Source: Himantopus leucocephalus (Eukaryota; Chordata; Aves; Charadriiformes; Recurvirostridae). From it: a stretch of 64,000 nt of DNA. Location: assembly GCA_003993805.1 (NCBI GenBank), contig RSEF01000004.1, positions 68,896,591 through 68,960,590 on the forward strand, in the 5' to 3' direction. Shown piece after piece: positions 51,085 to 63,178 of the stretch. The first letter of the stretch is position 1. Every line of letters begins with the position of its first letter. Below the pieces are notes generated by a model. The model saw only the letters and a program-made list of their open reading frames with translations. It searched no databases and was not told the origin of the DNA. A program made the translations under genes and the position numbers.

Positions 51085-53400
51085 CCAGAGCTGCCTCCAA
51101 AGAGACTGGCATGTCTCAGAGGGCAGAGAAGCCCAGTGCAATCTTTTCTCAGATCCCAGAAAGAGCAGTCACGATGGCACTGAGTTAATACCACCCAAGG
51201 TAACAAACCCTGCCTCCTGGCATGTGTCATAAGCTCATATGCGGCACGAGGCTGATATAGCTGAAGAGCGTCTAGTTGCCCTACTGCTGGTCACAGCTAC
51301 GTCATGTACTTCAGCACTTCACACTAATCCAGGTTGCACAAGTCAACATGGAGTCATGTTTGGAAATCAACAAAGGTCATGTTTGGAATGTTTGGTTTCC
51401 TTTTTCTCCTTCCCAGCAGCTTAACTAAAGACAGTTAACTACACAGAGGCAGTTGGAAAGAGAGGCTGGAGAGCAAAAACAAGGAGGTGGAGCAAAGAAA
51501 GAGAGAGAAATATCTTAAATAGGCTTTGTCATTAAAGAAAATAGGCTTTTTAACGACAGCATAAGATCACTGGAAGCCGTAGCGTTGGCCACAGAATACC
51601 TTGAAACAGACACTGCCTGAACAGCCTTGAAGTCAAGTTCTCAGCTCTTCTCAACATTCAAGTCTGCAGTTAATTTCTATATCAATGCATCTAAAAACTA
51701 AAAATGATGTGGCAAAGCCTCCACCATCTCCATGTCAATTTTAATGAAATGAAGATTGGCACAGTTATCACATAAAACCATAAACAGAGATAAATTATGT
51801 ATAAACAGCACAACTAAAGGCTGATTGAAATGTTAAAGATCAGGAGTGGTAATATATAATTAGTCGTGATTGAATCACTTAAGGCTAACTGTTGGTGCAT
51901 AGAATCTCAGAGGAATGGGCTGTAATTTGGCAGTTTATTGGTATTTATCTCACTAAATAGTTCCTGAATTTCAGTTTTGACTGAGAGGTTTTACCATTAG
52001 TTACTGTTTCTGCAATAACACCATTAATTTCAAGCATTTTGTTTGGTCCAAAAACTCAGAATGACTGCTCCCCTTTCAAGTAATGAAACTGAGAGTTCAA
52101 ATTAATAAGTATTTTCTGAAGTCCTTGNAAGTAATGAAACTGAGAGTTCAAATTAAAAAGTATTTTCTGAAGTCCTTGAAATGTATCTAGTATCTAATTA
52201 TGTAAAAATGACCATTAATCATGGAAAAAAACAGTTATATATAAGTTTTTAGCATTTTTAATGTTATGGAACTTCCCTTTGTAAAACTTCAATATGTAGT
52301 GGTTTTCTTTAACTAAAGATGTTTAATTTTCTAATCTTCATGTGTTACTCCAGCAGCTGAGCAAATAAAATATAAAAAAAAAAAAAGTGAAATGGCAGAG
52401 CTCTCTAGGATGTTTTTTGTTTGTTCTAATAAATGCAGCTTTAATATTCTTTATATCTTTATTTCCTAAGCACAATTTCAGTTCCTGAGAAAACTTGCAA
52501 AACATTTGTAGTCAATGAAAAGGAAAAGCAACATTGGAAAGAACAAAAAGAAATGAGAATTAAGGCAATGATTTTACATAGCAACTCATTATTTGGAGTG
52601 CTGCAATTTTTTTAATCCCCAATGTAAAACATTCAGTCTCTAAAAATCAGGTTTCTTAGGCATCACAGCTGATATCCCCAAAAACTGAAGCAAAAAAATT
52701 ACTTTGTATTATTAGTCCCAAGTGATACCCATAATAAAAAATGAATATAAAGAAAGGAAGAAAGCTCTAATAGGGGAATAAAAATGTACACATGCAATAG
52801 AATTCAACCGAGGATTTTGGACAATCAGGTAATATTTTCTTATGAGCACGAAACATATTTTCCTGGAAAAAAATTGTTTTTCTATCTCAAATTTTGCATA
52901 ATGCTTTTATTTTAAAGCTTTCAGTGTAAGTTGCTAAAGGAGATATTTATCTTACAATATTATATTATATGCTCTCTTTTTTGCTACGTGATCAGATTTT
53001 ACAAAAACTATCCAAAACAAAAAAAGTTACACTATACACATCCGAAATACGTTAACAGTCATTATCATATAGGTCATATACAGAGGAATAGCTACATTCT
53101 CTGTCTGAAGTGCCAAGAGAATACGGGACCATTTACACATCTGGAAAGTCACAACCTATTCCCACCGTAGACCATGGAAGGAAGTGGCCAATTCATCTAA
53201 CCAGACTGGATAAACTTACTGATTTTTTCTGGTACTCCTATAAACACTGAAATACTATTTTAGCATCCATTAAGACAAAAAGGGAAAATCCCACTTTTTG
53301 ATTGCATTCATAGTAAGATAACTGCAGAATTTGGTTTATATTCTAAAAACAGTCTTAGCAACCCAAAGAAATAAAATATATGTTCCTCCAAAAAACATTA
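51085..53400. other. anonymous AT-rich DNA (intron of the candidate gene if real)
   Basis: No supported exon or element, apart from an N-separated 50-bp duplication (52078-52178) and a poly(A) run near 52374. Confidence 0.55.
52078..52178. repeat. 50-bp direct duplication split by a single N
   Basis: 52078-52127 and 52129-52178 differ at one base (attaataag versus attaaaaag) around N at 52128. Confidence 0.9.
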
Positions 53401-53852
53401 CCTTAGATTTTGCAGAACAGTGATGGTCTACGGGAGAAATCCACATTCCCCTCAGCATGGAAGATCGGTTTCCACCACAGGTCTCATGAAGCTGCAGTTG
53501 GACCCACTGAACTTCCTCACCTGAAGAAGGGACTTCTAGCTCTGAAGTTTAATACAGGCTATTTAACAGCTGAAGAGTTTTTAGTATTTCATCTCAAGTA
53601 TTTAATTAAAGAACTTTCTTTTCATGGAAGTGACCTGTTGACACGTTTTATTTTCAGAACATTTTCTTTCCTCTCCTCTTTTTCATATTCAGAGCAAGTG
53701 TGAGGAACAAATGCTTGACATCAACTAAGAACAGCACGAGAAATGCCTGTTTTCCCTTCAGATAGAAGGAATGTAACAATTTGAATTGCATTTTCCTGCT
53801 TAAATTACATATATGGCTCAAATTCAAAGTGTGGATCTATGCTACATTCAAG

Positions 53853-54008
53853 GGAACGCAGGAATAGCCATATTCTCGGTGTGCTTCCTGGCACACCCAC
53901 CCTCCAGCTCATACAGATGCTTTTTCACAGCTGAGAAGCAGTCTGCATGTGGGAGCTCCTCACAGTATGGGTGGGCTTTTGGGAACAGACCTGAGGCTTC
54001 ACTGACTG
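53853..54008 (-). other. candidate exon-like open segment on the minus strand
   Basis: Minus strand: a strong acceptor (cagatttgtttttcttgcag) precedes a frame of 51 codons after two bases. It reads SEASGLFPKAHPYCEELPHA... to a stop at about 53853. A usable donor (GAGG/gtgggt) lies within it. About 35 percent of codons start with G, and the segment is GC-richer than its surroundings. It enters in phase 1, so it does not join directly to the segment at 58696-58576, which ends in phase 0. Unidentified. Confidence 0.3.
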
Positions 54009-54079
54009 CAAGAAAAACAAATCTGGACCCAAGAAGTGCCTGTGAAAGGCCAGGTAGGTCTTGTTTGCTGGTCTGCTGG

Positions 54080-54188
54080 AGCAAAGTGTTTTAAAGAATC
54101 GTGCCCAACAGACAGAGGGACTTTGTAATGACANAGCAAAGTGTTTTGAAGAATCGTGCCCAACAGAGAGAGGGACTTTGTAATGATG
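54080..54188. repeat. 54-bp direct duplication split by a single N
   Basis: 54080-54133 and 54135-54188 (agcaaagtgttttaaagaat...) differ at a few bases around N at 54134. Confidence 0.9.
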
Positions 54189-54899
54189 AGGCTAATTCTT
54201 TGCCCAGTTACTCTCAGAAAACATCTCCTCAAGTTGTTTTTGTCCTCGTCATTTTTGTTCTCTTCACACACCCTTTTCCAGCACACTGTTCGACCTGATA
54301 TCTTCCTCCTTATCAAAAGCTCCTTTTTTCAAGTAACTACACGAATCTGAGCAGTTCTCAGTGCTGGTCTATGTCCATAGCTACTTCTTCCAAATGATTC
54401 TGACCATGTTTACGTCCATAATTTAGTAAGATAACTAACCTCATTTCATAGTAAAGTTGAACATTTAAGAGATTGTACAACATTGGCCCAAAGGGCAACA
54501 GTAAAGAGCAATGATATGTTTACTCATGTCCCAGTCCCCTGACATTTTTTTATGCTATTTTAAAAGCATATGCATAAAAACACTTACAAATCCACATTCA
54601 GGGCTGCTGGATGGTGACCAGAACATACATTTTTTGTTGCCTGACATTCCCAGAGTCTTTGAAACATGTAGCTATTCATTCGCTCTTGGGACTGGATTTT
54701 GTTGTTCACTACTGTTCACTGTTTATATAAATGTCTTTCCAACATATTGTCCATCCTTATTTTTTATCTGCTTCAGACTGCTAGGCTTCTGCTATGCCTA
54801 TAAAAAAAACAAAACAAACAAAAAGAGAGATAAAGTCAATGTTTTTCTTCAGTACGCATGGCATCTCAGAAAATGAATTGTAGCACTGCACATTATTAG

Positions 54900-55330
54900 A
54901 TGTGCAGGTAATGATGTATTCCCCCTGCCAAACTCTTCACAGATAATAAAAATTACATGCTTGTTGCAGACACACTAATTATGTGCAGTTACAGACCAAA
55001 AAAATATTGAATCCCTTCCTGAGGTGCAGATTAGTTTGTATTGAAGGCTGCCTTTGGCAAGGCGTTTGTGAATTTTATTTTAATTTTCTTAGCAGCAAAT
55101 TAGAAATATATTTGAAAACTATTAAATTTGAAATACAGCCAGTGAAGCTGATGAATTAAATTGATAGTGGAGTTTCTCCACCATCTATTCCTGACTGAAA
55201 GGAAGGAAATTATTTCTTTGGCTCGCATAACGTGAGTTCAGTGTTTCATATAACAAGAGTATCTAGAGATGACAGACAAGACCAGGACTGTGCCAGCTGC
55301 TGCAGAAACATATGTAACTACAGATTCTTT
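54900..55330. other. possible conserved non-coding stretch
   Basis: No gene. The sequence is AT-rich but complex, with several homeobox-type TAATTA/ATTA words (cactaattatgtgc, gaattaaattgatag). Such texture is common in vertebrate non-coding enhancers, but this is an impression only. Confidence 0.2.
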
Positions 55331-55488
55331 TCAACAGCTCAGTAAAAAGTGACTTTGTATATACTATTTCCTTTACTATTAATAGCAAAGGAACGTCCGG
55401 GGGGAAAGCAAGCCATGGCTAGAACAGGACAGGCCTCTGTCAAGCCAAAATTTCTAAATAAGCCCTAAGAAATGTAGCCACATGGTCA

Positions 55489-55640
55489 CAGGTTGTGAGC
55501 CGACTCCTGTCTGGCCTCAGCATTGCAGAGGACGTTATATCGCCGATTCCTCCAGGCAGCCTGCTGCCTGCGAAAGTCTGAGTTTCCAGGTTTCCACTCT
55601 GTTGCGCCAGATTTATTCAGCTGACAAAAGACATGTGTTT
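55489..55640 (-). other. CpG-containing open segment with splice acceptor
   Basis: Minus strand: acceptor acacatgtcttttgtcag, then 44 open codons LNKSGATEWKPGNSDFRRQQ... to TGA. The segment holds about six CpG in 150 bases, well above its AT-rich, CpG-poor neighbourhood, and has many Arg, Gln and Ala codons. It starts in phase 0, compatible with the end of the segment at 58696-58576, but has no donor and would be a terminal exon. Unidentified. Confidence 0.3.
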
Positions 55641-56059
55641 CTAATTGGTTTGTCCTAGATTTGGGATGTGGCATGGCACTGACAAAAAAAAAAAATCCGT
55701 TATAATCTTCAGAAGAATCCTTTTCAAGCTGTAAAAAAGTTCAGAAGCTGGATCAAACCGCTAGGAACTCCCCTATCTTTTAAAAAGAAAGAGCTCTGCT
55801 GTACGTCTCAGAAATGCACAGCTTAATTAGGAGAAAAAATGCCATGGACCTTTAGTTCAAGGGAATGTCCTCTGTGAGTGTACCTATTAGTAGCTGTAGC
55901 TACAAGAACCAGAAAACAAAAGCAGAAGCACCATTAGAAGATGAAAAAATTGCCTTAATCGTCACCCATCCGGTGCTGGAAGATCTGTTCCTCACATGAA
56001 AAAGGGGGAAGACTCACAGCCACGCAAATTCATCCAGGAATGTTTCTGGCCTTATTTTT

Positions 56060-56446
56060 GTGTCAAGGCAGCAGCTTGGAGCCCTGGTCCACAAGCGAGG
56101 CCCGTGTCCTCAGCCCTGCACAACGGGCAAACCTGAAGGCAGCCCCTGCCGGGCTAGTCTGCAGCATTCCCAAGCTCCACCACTTCTGCACAACGACTCT
56201 CTCTCCATGACAGGGCACCGCTCCCCACCTTTCTTCTGGCAAAAGATGTTTTACAGATGGTTCAAGACCCAACACGTGGAATCCACACAAAGGGCACCAG
56301 AGCTCCAGCCAGGTAAGGAGGAGCAGCAGATGGAGCAGTGCAGAAGAGCTGACAATGCCAAAGTTTCAGCTTCATCTGGAGATGTATACGTTATTGAAGA
56401 CCCAACAGGTAACTCTGGGGCCCAGTGGGACACCATGCAGCCTTAG
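56060..56446 (+). other. GC-rich 128-codon open frame with internal splice-like pair
   Basis: This is the longest gap-free, repeat-free frame after the CR1 antisense. Minus-strand frames of 75 and 61 codons also lie across it, as expected where GC-rich sequence lacks stops. Inside it, acceptor ccacctttcttctggcaaaag and donor CCAG/gtaagg delimit about 66 bases (56247-56312) on the + strand. No motif or family is recognised. It could be a non-coding RNA exon or chance. Confidence 0.2.
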
Positions 56447-58300
56447 CAGCTCATGTTCAGAAGCAAAATGGACACTGAGCTAAGACACCTCCTCCATCTA
56501 CATCCAGCTAGTAGCCAGCCTAGGCTATACAGGCTGTGCTAGGCTTGAGTCGTGGGGATTTTTGTCTCCGAATTTGAGTCCCCCACAACTTCCCATTCTG
56601 CAGTGAGGNTGAGAGGTGCAGAGCAAGGTCAGAGCCACCTGCACTGCCAACACCAGCTCATCCTCTGTGTAACAAACTCCCCTCTAGAAAGTAAAGATCA
56701 ACTGTAGGAAAGCAGGTCTGGCTACAGCAATACGAAGAAATACGAAGCAAGGTCTTGTTTTCATTCTTTCTGTTTTCAATAGAGCTACTACCAGCAGCAA
56801 CACTGCTGGAGCAGTCAGCAGAGAGAACAACATCCGTCCTTGTGCTCACCCACTCAGTTTAAAGGAAAAGAAACGTCTGTTGCTCCTTTCTTTGCCTTGT
56901 GCATTTATGCAGGTTCATTATTTTATTCTTTCAGTTACTACAACTTCCTTCCCTCCCTAAAAACCATTGCTGGCAATGCCTGTAAGGCAGATCAGTCATT
57001 CTGGGCAGAAAGATTTCATTTGCAATTCCCATTATCATACTCAGACAAAACAACAACAAAACTCTTAAAGATATATTCATTGTTAATTATACTTATTCTA
57101 TAAACAGATTGTCATTTAGCACATCATTTAGATTACAAGAAAAAAAAAGAGAAAGCATTATATAGTCAATAAACAAAACCATACTTTAGGCTACATTACT
57201 GTAAACCACTTTCATCAATTGGAAGAGCGTTGAAGGAACTGGCAGTCCACAATCCAGTCAACTTCCAAACACAAATTAAACTTAGAGACAACAAAGTTCT
57301 GGGGGAGAGCACAATCGCCGTTTTCTAAGATATTTTTCCCCCCTCCTGCTCTGAACTCCCTTGTTGCTTTGAACTTTTTTCTTTAAAGGACTCAAGCATA
57401 AGGGGAAGTTTCCATTACGCGGAAGGGACAATGGCACGATTATTGTGAAAGCACTTTCAAAACACACAAGGAAAAACACGTCAGAAAATAAAAACAAAGA
57501 ACAACTTCTTCTCTATTCCTTACTTCAGTTGGCTTAACAGCGTGTTCAAAATCTGTAGCCAGAACTACCTGTTGTTAATTGACTGTATCTCTGCAAACCT
57601 CCCCTGAGCTAAATACAAGGAAAGTGCTACAAAAGTATTAATATAGCCAACACAATAAAAGTGAATATTCAAATATATTTTAAGAAAGCTGGTTTGGATA
57701 AACATTTTTTATGTCTTTTTCTGTTGGTACATAAGTGCAAATCGTCCAACCTTATCCGGGCAAAGACATCTTATACATTAGGGATTTATAACGAGTTATA
57801 CTGAGCAATATTTTTTCTGGCTAATCATTTGGTCCAGTTTTGCTTTTTGGGCATCTGAGTTGCCCAGCTTCACCTGGAATTTGACAAGCTACCTATATAG
57901 CACTCTTGTTTGGCCAGATATCCTTCCCTCCCAGCCCTCCCTGTTTACTTTAACACACGATAACGACCCTTATCAGAAAGGTACTAATGAGAACAAATAT
58001 TAACTTAAATCTCTTTAAAACTGGAAAAGAATAAATCAAAAGAGATTTGCAGCATGACCCTGCAAACTAAGGTTTCAGAGATGAATGGGGAGTAAAAAAC
58101 TGATAATAAATGAGGTGCATTTACAAACCTCTTAAAAGACCGCTAGCGCTAAGTAAGCCAGGGGATACAGTTTTGCTTCCACACCATACTGAGATAAGAT
58201 GAGAAAGTCCACATAAAAGAGCTGTAGCAGGTTCCCATCATTTGCCACATATTTATGGACTACTAAGAAAGTAGATGATAAAAAGGATTAATTCCTGATT
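56447..58300. other. anonymous AT-rich DNA
   Basis: No supported feature. 56609 is a single N with no clear duplicated flank. The minus frame 57282-57497 is Lys/Arg-rich because of a purine tract and ends without a donor. Confidence 0.55.
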
Positions 58301-58309
58301 TACATATTC

Positions 58310-58570
58310 TACTAATAAAGTGGCAAGGTCTTATGGAACAAACACAACAGCTGCAAATTATGTAATTACGTATCTGTATGCAAATTTGCAGACATCTCAT
58401 AAATGTTGGAATACTATTTGCAATGCTAATTAAGTGCCTTTTATTGCCTCTGCATAATTCCTACATGTGATCCTGTGCCAGATGTCATTGTAGCTTGCAA
58501 AACCTTTATTGTCAGGTTAGCTGAGGTAGCACACGTTAACGCTGCTCATAAAAATCCTATTTTTAATTAA
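58310..58570. promoter_or_regulatory. possible conserved non-coding element beside an exon candidate
   Basis: A complex AT-rich segment with an octamer-like atgcaaat (58379-58386), a gctaattaag homeobox-type word and an attgtaattac-like context. It lies directly intronic of the donor at 58575. The texture resembles vertebrate enhancers. There is no direct evidence of function. Confidence 0.2.
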
Positions 58571-58575
58571 ATTAC

Positions 58576-58696
58576 CTGCAGTGTCTCAATAATGTCTCGT
58601 TGTCTTCCTGTCCAAATCAGTTGTCTGATTTCTGTTTTCAACTGTTTCACGACTGAATCACAACTTCCAAAAGCATGGCAGACTTTCTGCCCCACC
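58576..58696 (-). CDS. candidate internal coding exon, unidentified gene
   Basis: Minus strand: a long pyrimidine tract and acceptor (ctttcctttattttttgttttaataatgccag), 121 bases, donor CTGCAG/gtaatt. One frame is open: one base completing a codon, then 40 codons VGQKVCHAFGSCDSVVKQLK...RQRDIIETLQ. The second half is a charged, helix-forming, coiled-coil-like stretch. Incoming phase 2 matches the segment at 63003-62927, and outgoing phase is 0. About 30 percent of codons begin with G. Product not recognised. Confidence 0.45.
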
Positions 58697-59339
58697 CTGG
58701 CATTATTAAAACAAAAAATAAAGGAAAGAAAGACAGGAAAAGTAACGTCTCCAGAAGCCAGTATCAGTTTCTCACAGAAGTTTAACAGGGAGCAGTTCAG
58801 TGTCAAGAGAAAGACAAACAAGGGATACTGATTTTGACAAATTTGAAAGTGTCTCAGAGTAGAAAGAAGATACATGGAGATTGCAATCAACTAGTGGCAT
58901 CAGGGAATCTCTCCTTTGGATTGTAACTATATTATGGTCAGTGTGTGCGTTGTAAGCCGGGACCGTATTTCCTCCTTAAGCCATTCTTATGAAAGGCCCA
59001 GCTTGAACAATGTCTTCCACATACATTTCTTGATCTTAGGCCAAATGACTGAGCAGGGAGGCCAAAGAGAAAACAATGGTGAGAAGAAACAAACAAGAAA
59101 ATTAACTATTTCTTCCTCTGGAAAAGCAACCGTCAATTTGTTACTTGTAGTAGTACAGGATCCAATAAAGTATAAATGGAGCAACAAAACAGGTACTTCA
59201 CTTCTAACAATGTCTCGTTAAAACAAGCTTAGTAAAAACTTTGTGATGTCCTTGATTTAGACCACTGTACTACGACACTTAAAGCCATGAAGCAACAGCA
59301 GACCTTTCCCAGGCACTTTTCCATGCGAGTGCAATCATT

Positions 59340-59484
59340 TTAATGGCTTAGCTGGCCAATCTTTTCTGACTGAACAAATCTGTCTTCTGCAGCAGTAGGA
59401 TACCCTTTCGCATGTTTCCCATCCTGGCTAGGCTTCTCAACACACTCATCAAAGACCTCAGCGTTGAGTGAGTAATAACGTACT
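59340..59484 (-). CDS. candidate alternative terminal exon
   Basis: Minus strand: acceptor gtaaaactctttctgtag, then one base and 47 codons VRYYSLNAEVFDECVEKPSQ...KIGQLSH to TAA. About 40 percent of codons start with G and the composition is strongly protein-like (Asp, Glu, Lys, Ala, Gly). It enters in phase 2, the same as the exon at 58696-58576, so it could be an alternative last exon spliced from 62927. ATTAAA overlaps the stop region. Product not recognised; a decayed fragment of another gene is also possible. Confidence 0.35.
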
Positions 59485-62400
59485 CTACAGAAAGAGTTTT
59501 ACCCACAGTTCAGTGTGAACTGTGAAACCAGACTTCTCCACAAAATAAATAAAATTTATTATAGGCTTGCCATGAAGCTGAATCTTCCAAAATACCTGGT
59601 TATATGGAGTTTACTACACCATTTGCTGATGGAAGCACTTTTTGACAAAGTATATAAAATTATACTTGGCACACACTAGTAATAGTAGCCTATCTGGCTC
59701 AGCTCAGAATAAATCTGGGGCTGTGGATCAAGCTCTAGCCTTTTTTTCCATCTTCCACTTCATGGTATTTTCCATCAAAATGACAACTTGTGAGATTTAG
59801 GACTATCGGTGTCAAATCAGAAAGGCTGCTGGGGTCAAATCCAACCCTAAATGATAACAACATCCAACTGTACTTCACCGGGAGGGTGGCTGGAGGCCCA
59901 CATAATGCAAGTGGAAGAAGGGTGTAGTCACAGAAACATTTTTTTGAAGGAGCTGGTAGAGAAAAGAATCTGCTATAAACTCTGCCAGGTCAAAAGTTGC
60001 AATAAATTAGGGCTAGCAAACATGATCTAACGAGTTATCCATTCAGAACATTAAGGAAATCTACCTTGCTTTTATCTGAGCACTGATTTTACAGACGAGC
60101 CTTATCTGACAATTATTCTTCATTGCCAATTGGCTAGGAGCTTGCTAGCTGAACTGGAAAACAGAAGGAGCACTCTAGAATTTATACCATATGTGTCAGT
60201 TGTCCACAGGATTGGTCCTTTAGAAGAATTAGAGTCCCTCTATGGCTTGGATTTGGAAATATTACCCTGATTTCATGGTTTAACATGAGAATTAAAATAC
60301 TCAAAAGATTCACGTGGATACCACTGCTCCCTGTGCTTTTATTTCTTCCTGTTTTCCTGGCAGTCAGGTTTTATTTTGAAAGATTCTGAAAACCTAGGTA
60401 TTGTACTGAAGCAGAGAGTACATGAATAATTGTTCAAGAACAGTCTGTTCACTAATTCACTTCATGGCATCTACAATTAACCAAGAGGTAGCCACCACCT
60501 CAACTCCTCTAGACTTCCAAGGAAATACACCCTCCAGAGGGCAGGTAAAAATTATTCCTCTCAAAGGATTCAAATTCTGAGGAACAGAGTAGAAGAGGAA
60601 GTCAGAAACGGTCACTGAACTACAACTTCTAGATCTACCGCTATTGACCATTAGCGCTAGGTTAGAGAACGGCACGGATCTCTAAAACAATGAATAAAGC
60701 ATACGAGTTGAAAATTAACCCGAGTGTTAAAAATGTTTGCATAACTGTGGCACAGTTCTGTTTCTCAAAAACCTTTGCAAGATAAAAATTATGAAATGTG
60801 CATATACCAAATGCAAACAGTAGAATGTTACAGACTTGTGGTCTTGAAATTTGAGAGGCTGACTTTTTTCTAATCTATCTTTATACTGTGATTTCTCATT
60901 TTCTTTAACTGTATGGTTATTAAATCTAGTAATGATTTGAGCTGCTTTAATCAGATGAAAATCATACAAAGAAAACTAAAAGATACTCAAACAATCTTTT
61001 AAAACTCTGTTCATAGTCTCTTCCCTTTTTTCTGTTTTTTCTTTTTCTTGACAGTGTTATTCATTTTTATAATTTCTAGATTGATAGATCACAGATTTAC
61101 CATTTCAGTCTGGATGTTTCCAACTCTCCAGATTCAGTCTCTCTACAGATTCTCATTACAGATATTCTGCTACTGGTTTATACTAAGATGGTCAGTATCT
61201 TAGCAGTTTTACCAAAATTCTCCTCCTTTACTCTTTGTCACTAACTATGCACACTACAGCTGTTTTCAAACAAGTGCACATGGAGCATATAAAAATGATG
61301 TATCAAAGTATATCATTAGTAATAATAAACTATTGCAATTACAGCATCAACCTAAGTTTACAAAGCGTGGTTTAAATGACAGCTACAAGCCTTCTGCATT
61401 CCAGAAAATCAAGTTACATATTTGAGAGTGACCAAAGTCCAAAATCTGGACTTAACTGTCTAATTGTAGGTAATCAAGTCTGAAGCTATTGGTCCAATTG
61501 GAAATCATTACCTGATCTTGATTCACTTACTGTCAGTCCCATAAATTTTACTACTTCTTTGCCAAAAGTTCTATTATACACTGTAATGCAAATAACATTA
61601 ATATACTGATTTTCACTGTCATCCATGTGTTCATTATCTAAGGAAAGGCTTTTAATCTTCCCAGAAACGTCATATAGATTTTTGTATACGCACTAATTTC
61701 CTCTTCTTTTCCTCCTGTAAGTGAGGACCAAGTGAGACCAAAAACAAAATTAAGGTAAATCAACAATATTCCTTACACAGTAACTTTGTTTTCCTTACAC
61801 AGTAATTTTGTTTCCAATAAAAGCAGCCACTGTTGGCCAGGAACAGTCGCAGTGAGTCTAAATGCCTTGGGCACATATTCCTTGAGCTGTGTGAACAACT
61901 ATTTTGGGGAGGTTTCTGATTGAGCCCATAAAATAAAACAAAACACTTCAAAACATTTGTTACAATTAAATAGGAGATATTGGATTATACCATCCGTTCT
62001 GCCTTAAAAAATAAAATTAGATTATTTCAAATGAAGCTGACTTCTCAAACCAAGGTAGATATGTCTCATTTTGACAAAATTGAAGTGACATACATAGGTT
62101 TTCCCTATTCTTTTATTGGCCAAAAAATGAGCAATTCGAGCAGCTGAAGTCAACCTGGGCAGTTTTCATAAAGAAAAGCTTGTTTCCTGAAAAAAATCAC
62201 TTGGATTCCCGTAACTCCTATAACAAATTCGGGGGATTTGTGAAGTTCATTGCTTTTATCACCTCTGAAAATGTCATCCAAAGTTGTCATAGGTGTGTTA
62301 AAAGATAACAAGTATCACCAAAGGAATCTTGAGTGGTAGGGAATTTCAGAGTAGTAAGATCTAAAGTACAAATTAATTTTGGTTACTGCTCAGCTGTTTC

Positions 62401-62926
62401 CCAGCAAGCTGGCTCTAGGAACTCTTTGCTCCTTTGAGATCATGCTGTTCTATTTATTTCTTTTTAGCAAGAAATATTCCCATTTAGTGGTGTTGCTAAA
62501 AGTATATCCAAGAAAATTTATGAATTATTAATAGGTAAGCTTCATACAATCAGACGATAAATCTAAGGGCTATTCAAATTGCTAGGATTAGCACAAGCCA
62601 GCTGATAATATTTTGAGACTAGTCTTCCCTGCAGCAAGATTTTTGCAGTTTTATTAAAAAGAGAAAAATGTGGTTTTTTAATACTTCAAGAAAGACTTGT
62701 GTGTGCAGTAGTCTGGCCACGCATAACAGCTTAGAAGCAGCACTCCAGAAAGCAGGGAACTAGAATGGGAACTGAGAAGATAAAGCACCTGATAGCCATG
62801 CCTACCACAAGATGTGAACTGATCTAACTTGCTTTTTCTATACACCTAAAAAATGAAAAAAAAAAAAAAAACCCAAACAGGAGACATAAGTATGGATGAG
62901 GTTTGGGAGCAGCTGAAAGGATGAAC
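59485..62926. other. anonymous AT-rich DNA (intron if the candidate gene is real)
   Basis: No supported exon, RNA or repeat beyond simple T-rich tracts (61021-61055) and A tracts (62857-62871). Confidence 0.55.
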
Positions 62927-63003
62927 CTGAATTGTGAGTATAAGACTCCAGGAAGAAAGGTCTTGTTGTAACATAGTGATTTATTTATTTCCTGAAGGAA
63001 ATT
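62927..63003 (-). CDS. candidate short coding exon
   Basis: Minus strand: a very good acceptor (gatctttgctgcttccccacag), 77 bases, donor TTCAG/gttcat, which is weak beyond GT. The frame reads NFLQEINKSLCYNKTFLPGV...YSQF plus AG. Phase 0 in and phase 2 out would join 63838-63674 to either 58696-58576 or 59484-59340, forming an Arg codon in both cases. The poor donor keeps confidence low. Confidence 0.3.
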
Positions 63004-63178
63004 CTGTGGGGAAGCAGCAAAGATCTGTTGGATTAGCACACTGTATCTGCATTTCAATATGGACTCCTGTAGTATAATACTCAGAAATTCAGATAGACTT
63101 GCCCCAAAGCCTTACACAATAAAAACGCCTGAAGACTCAGCAGTAACCTAGCCATGGCCTCATAGTTGTGATGAAATA

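Noticed and set aside
53410..53703. + strand 97-codon frame behind an acceptor-like ttttgcag
   Set aside because: No donor of reasonable quality and no recognised motif; length is within chance range for this base composition.
57282..57497. Minus-strand Lys/Arg-rich frame of 71 codons
   Set aside because: It reflects a purine-rich tract and ends in a stop with no donor.
59041..59080. Short + strand exon-like piece (cttgatcttag ... AATG/gtgaga)
   Set aside because: About 37 bases and no partner; judged chance.
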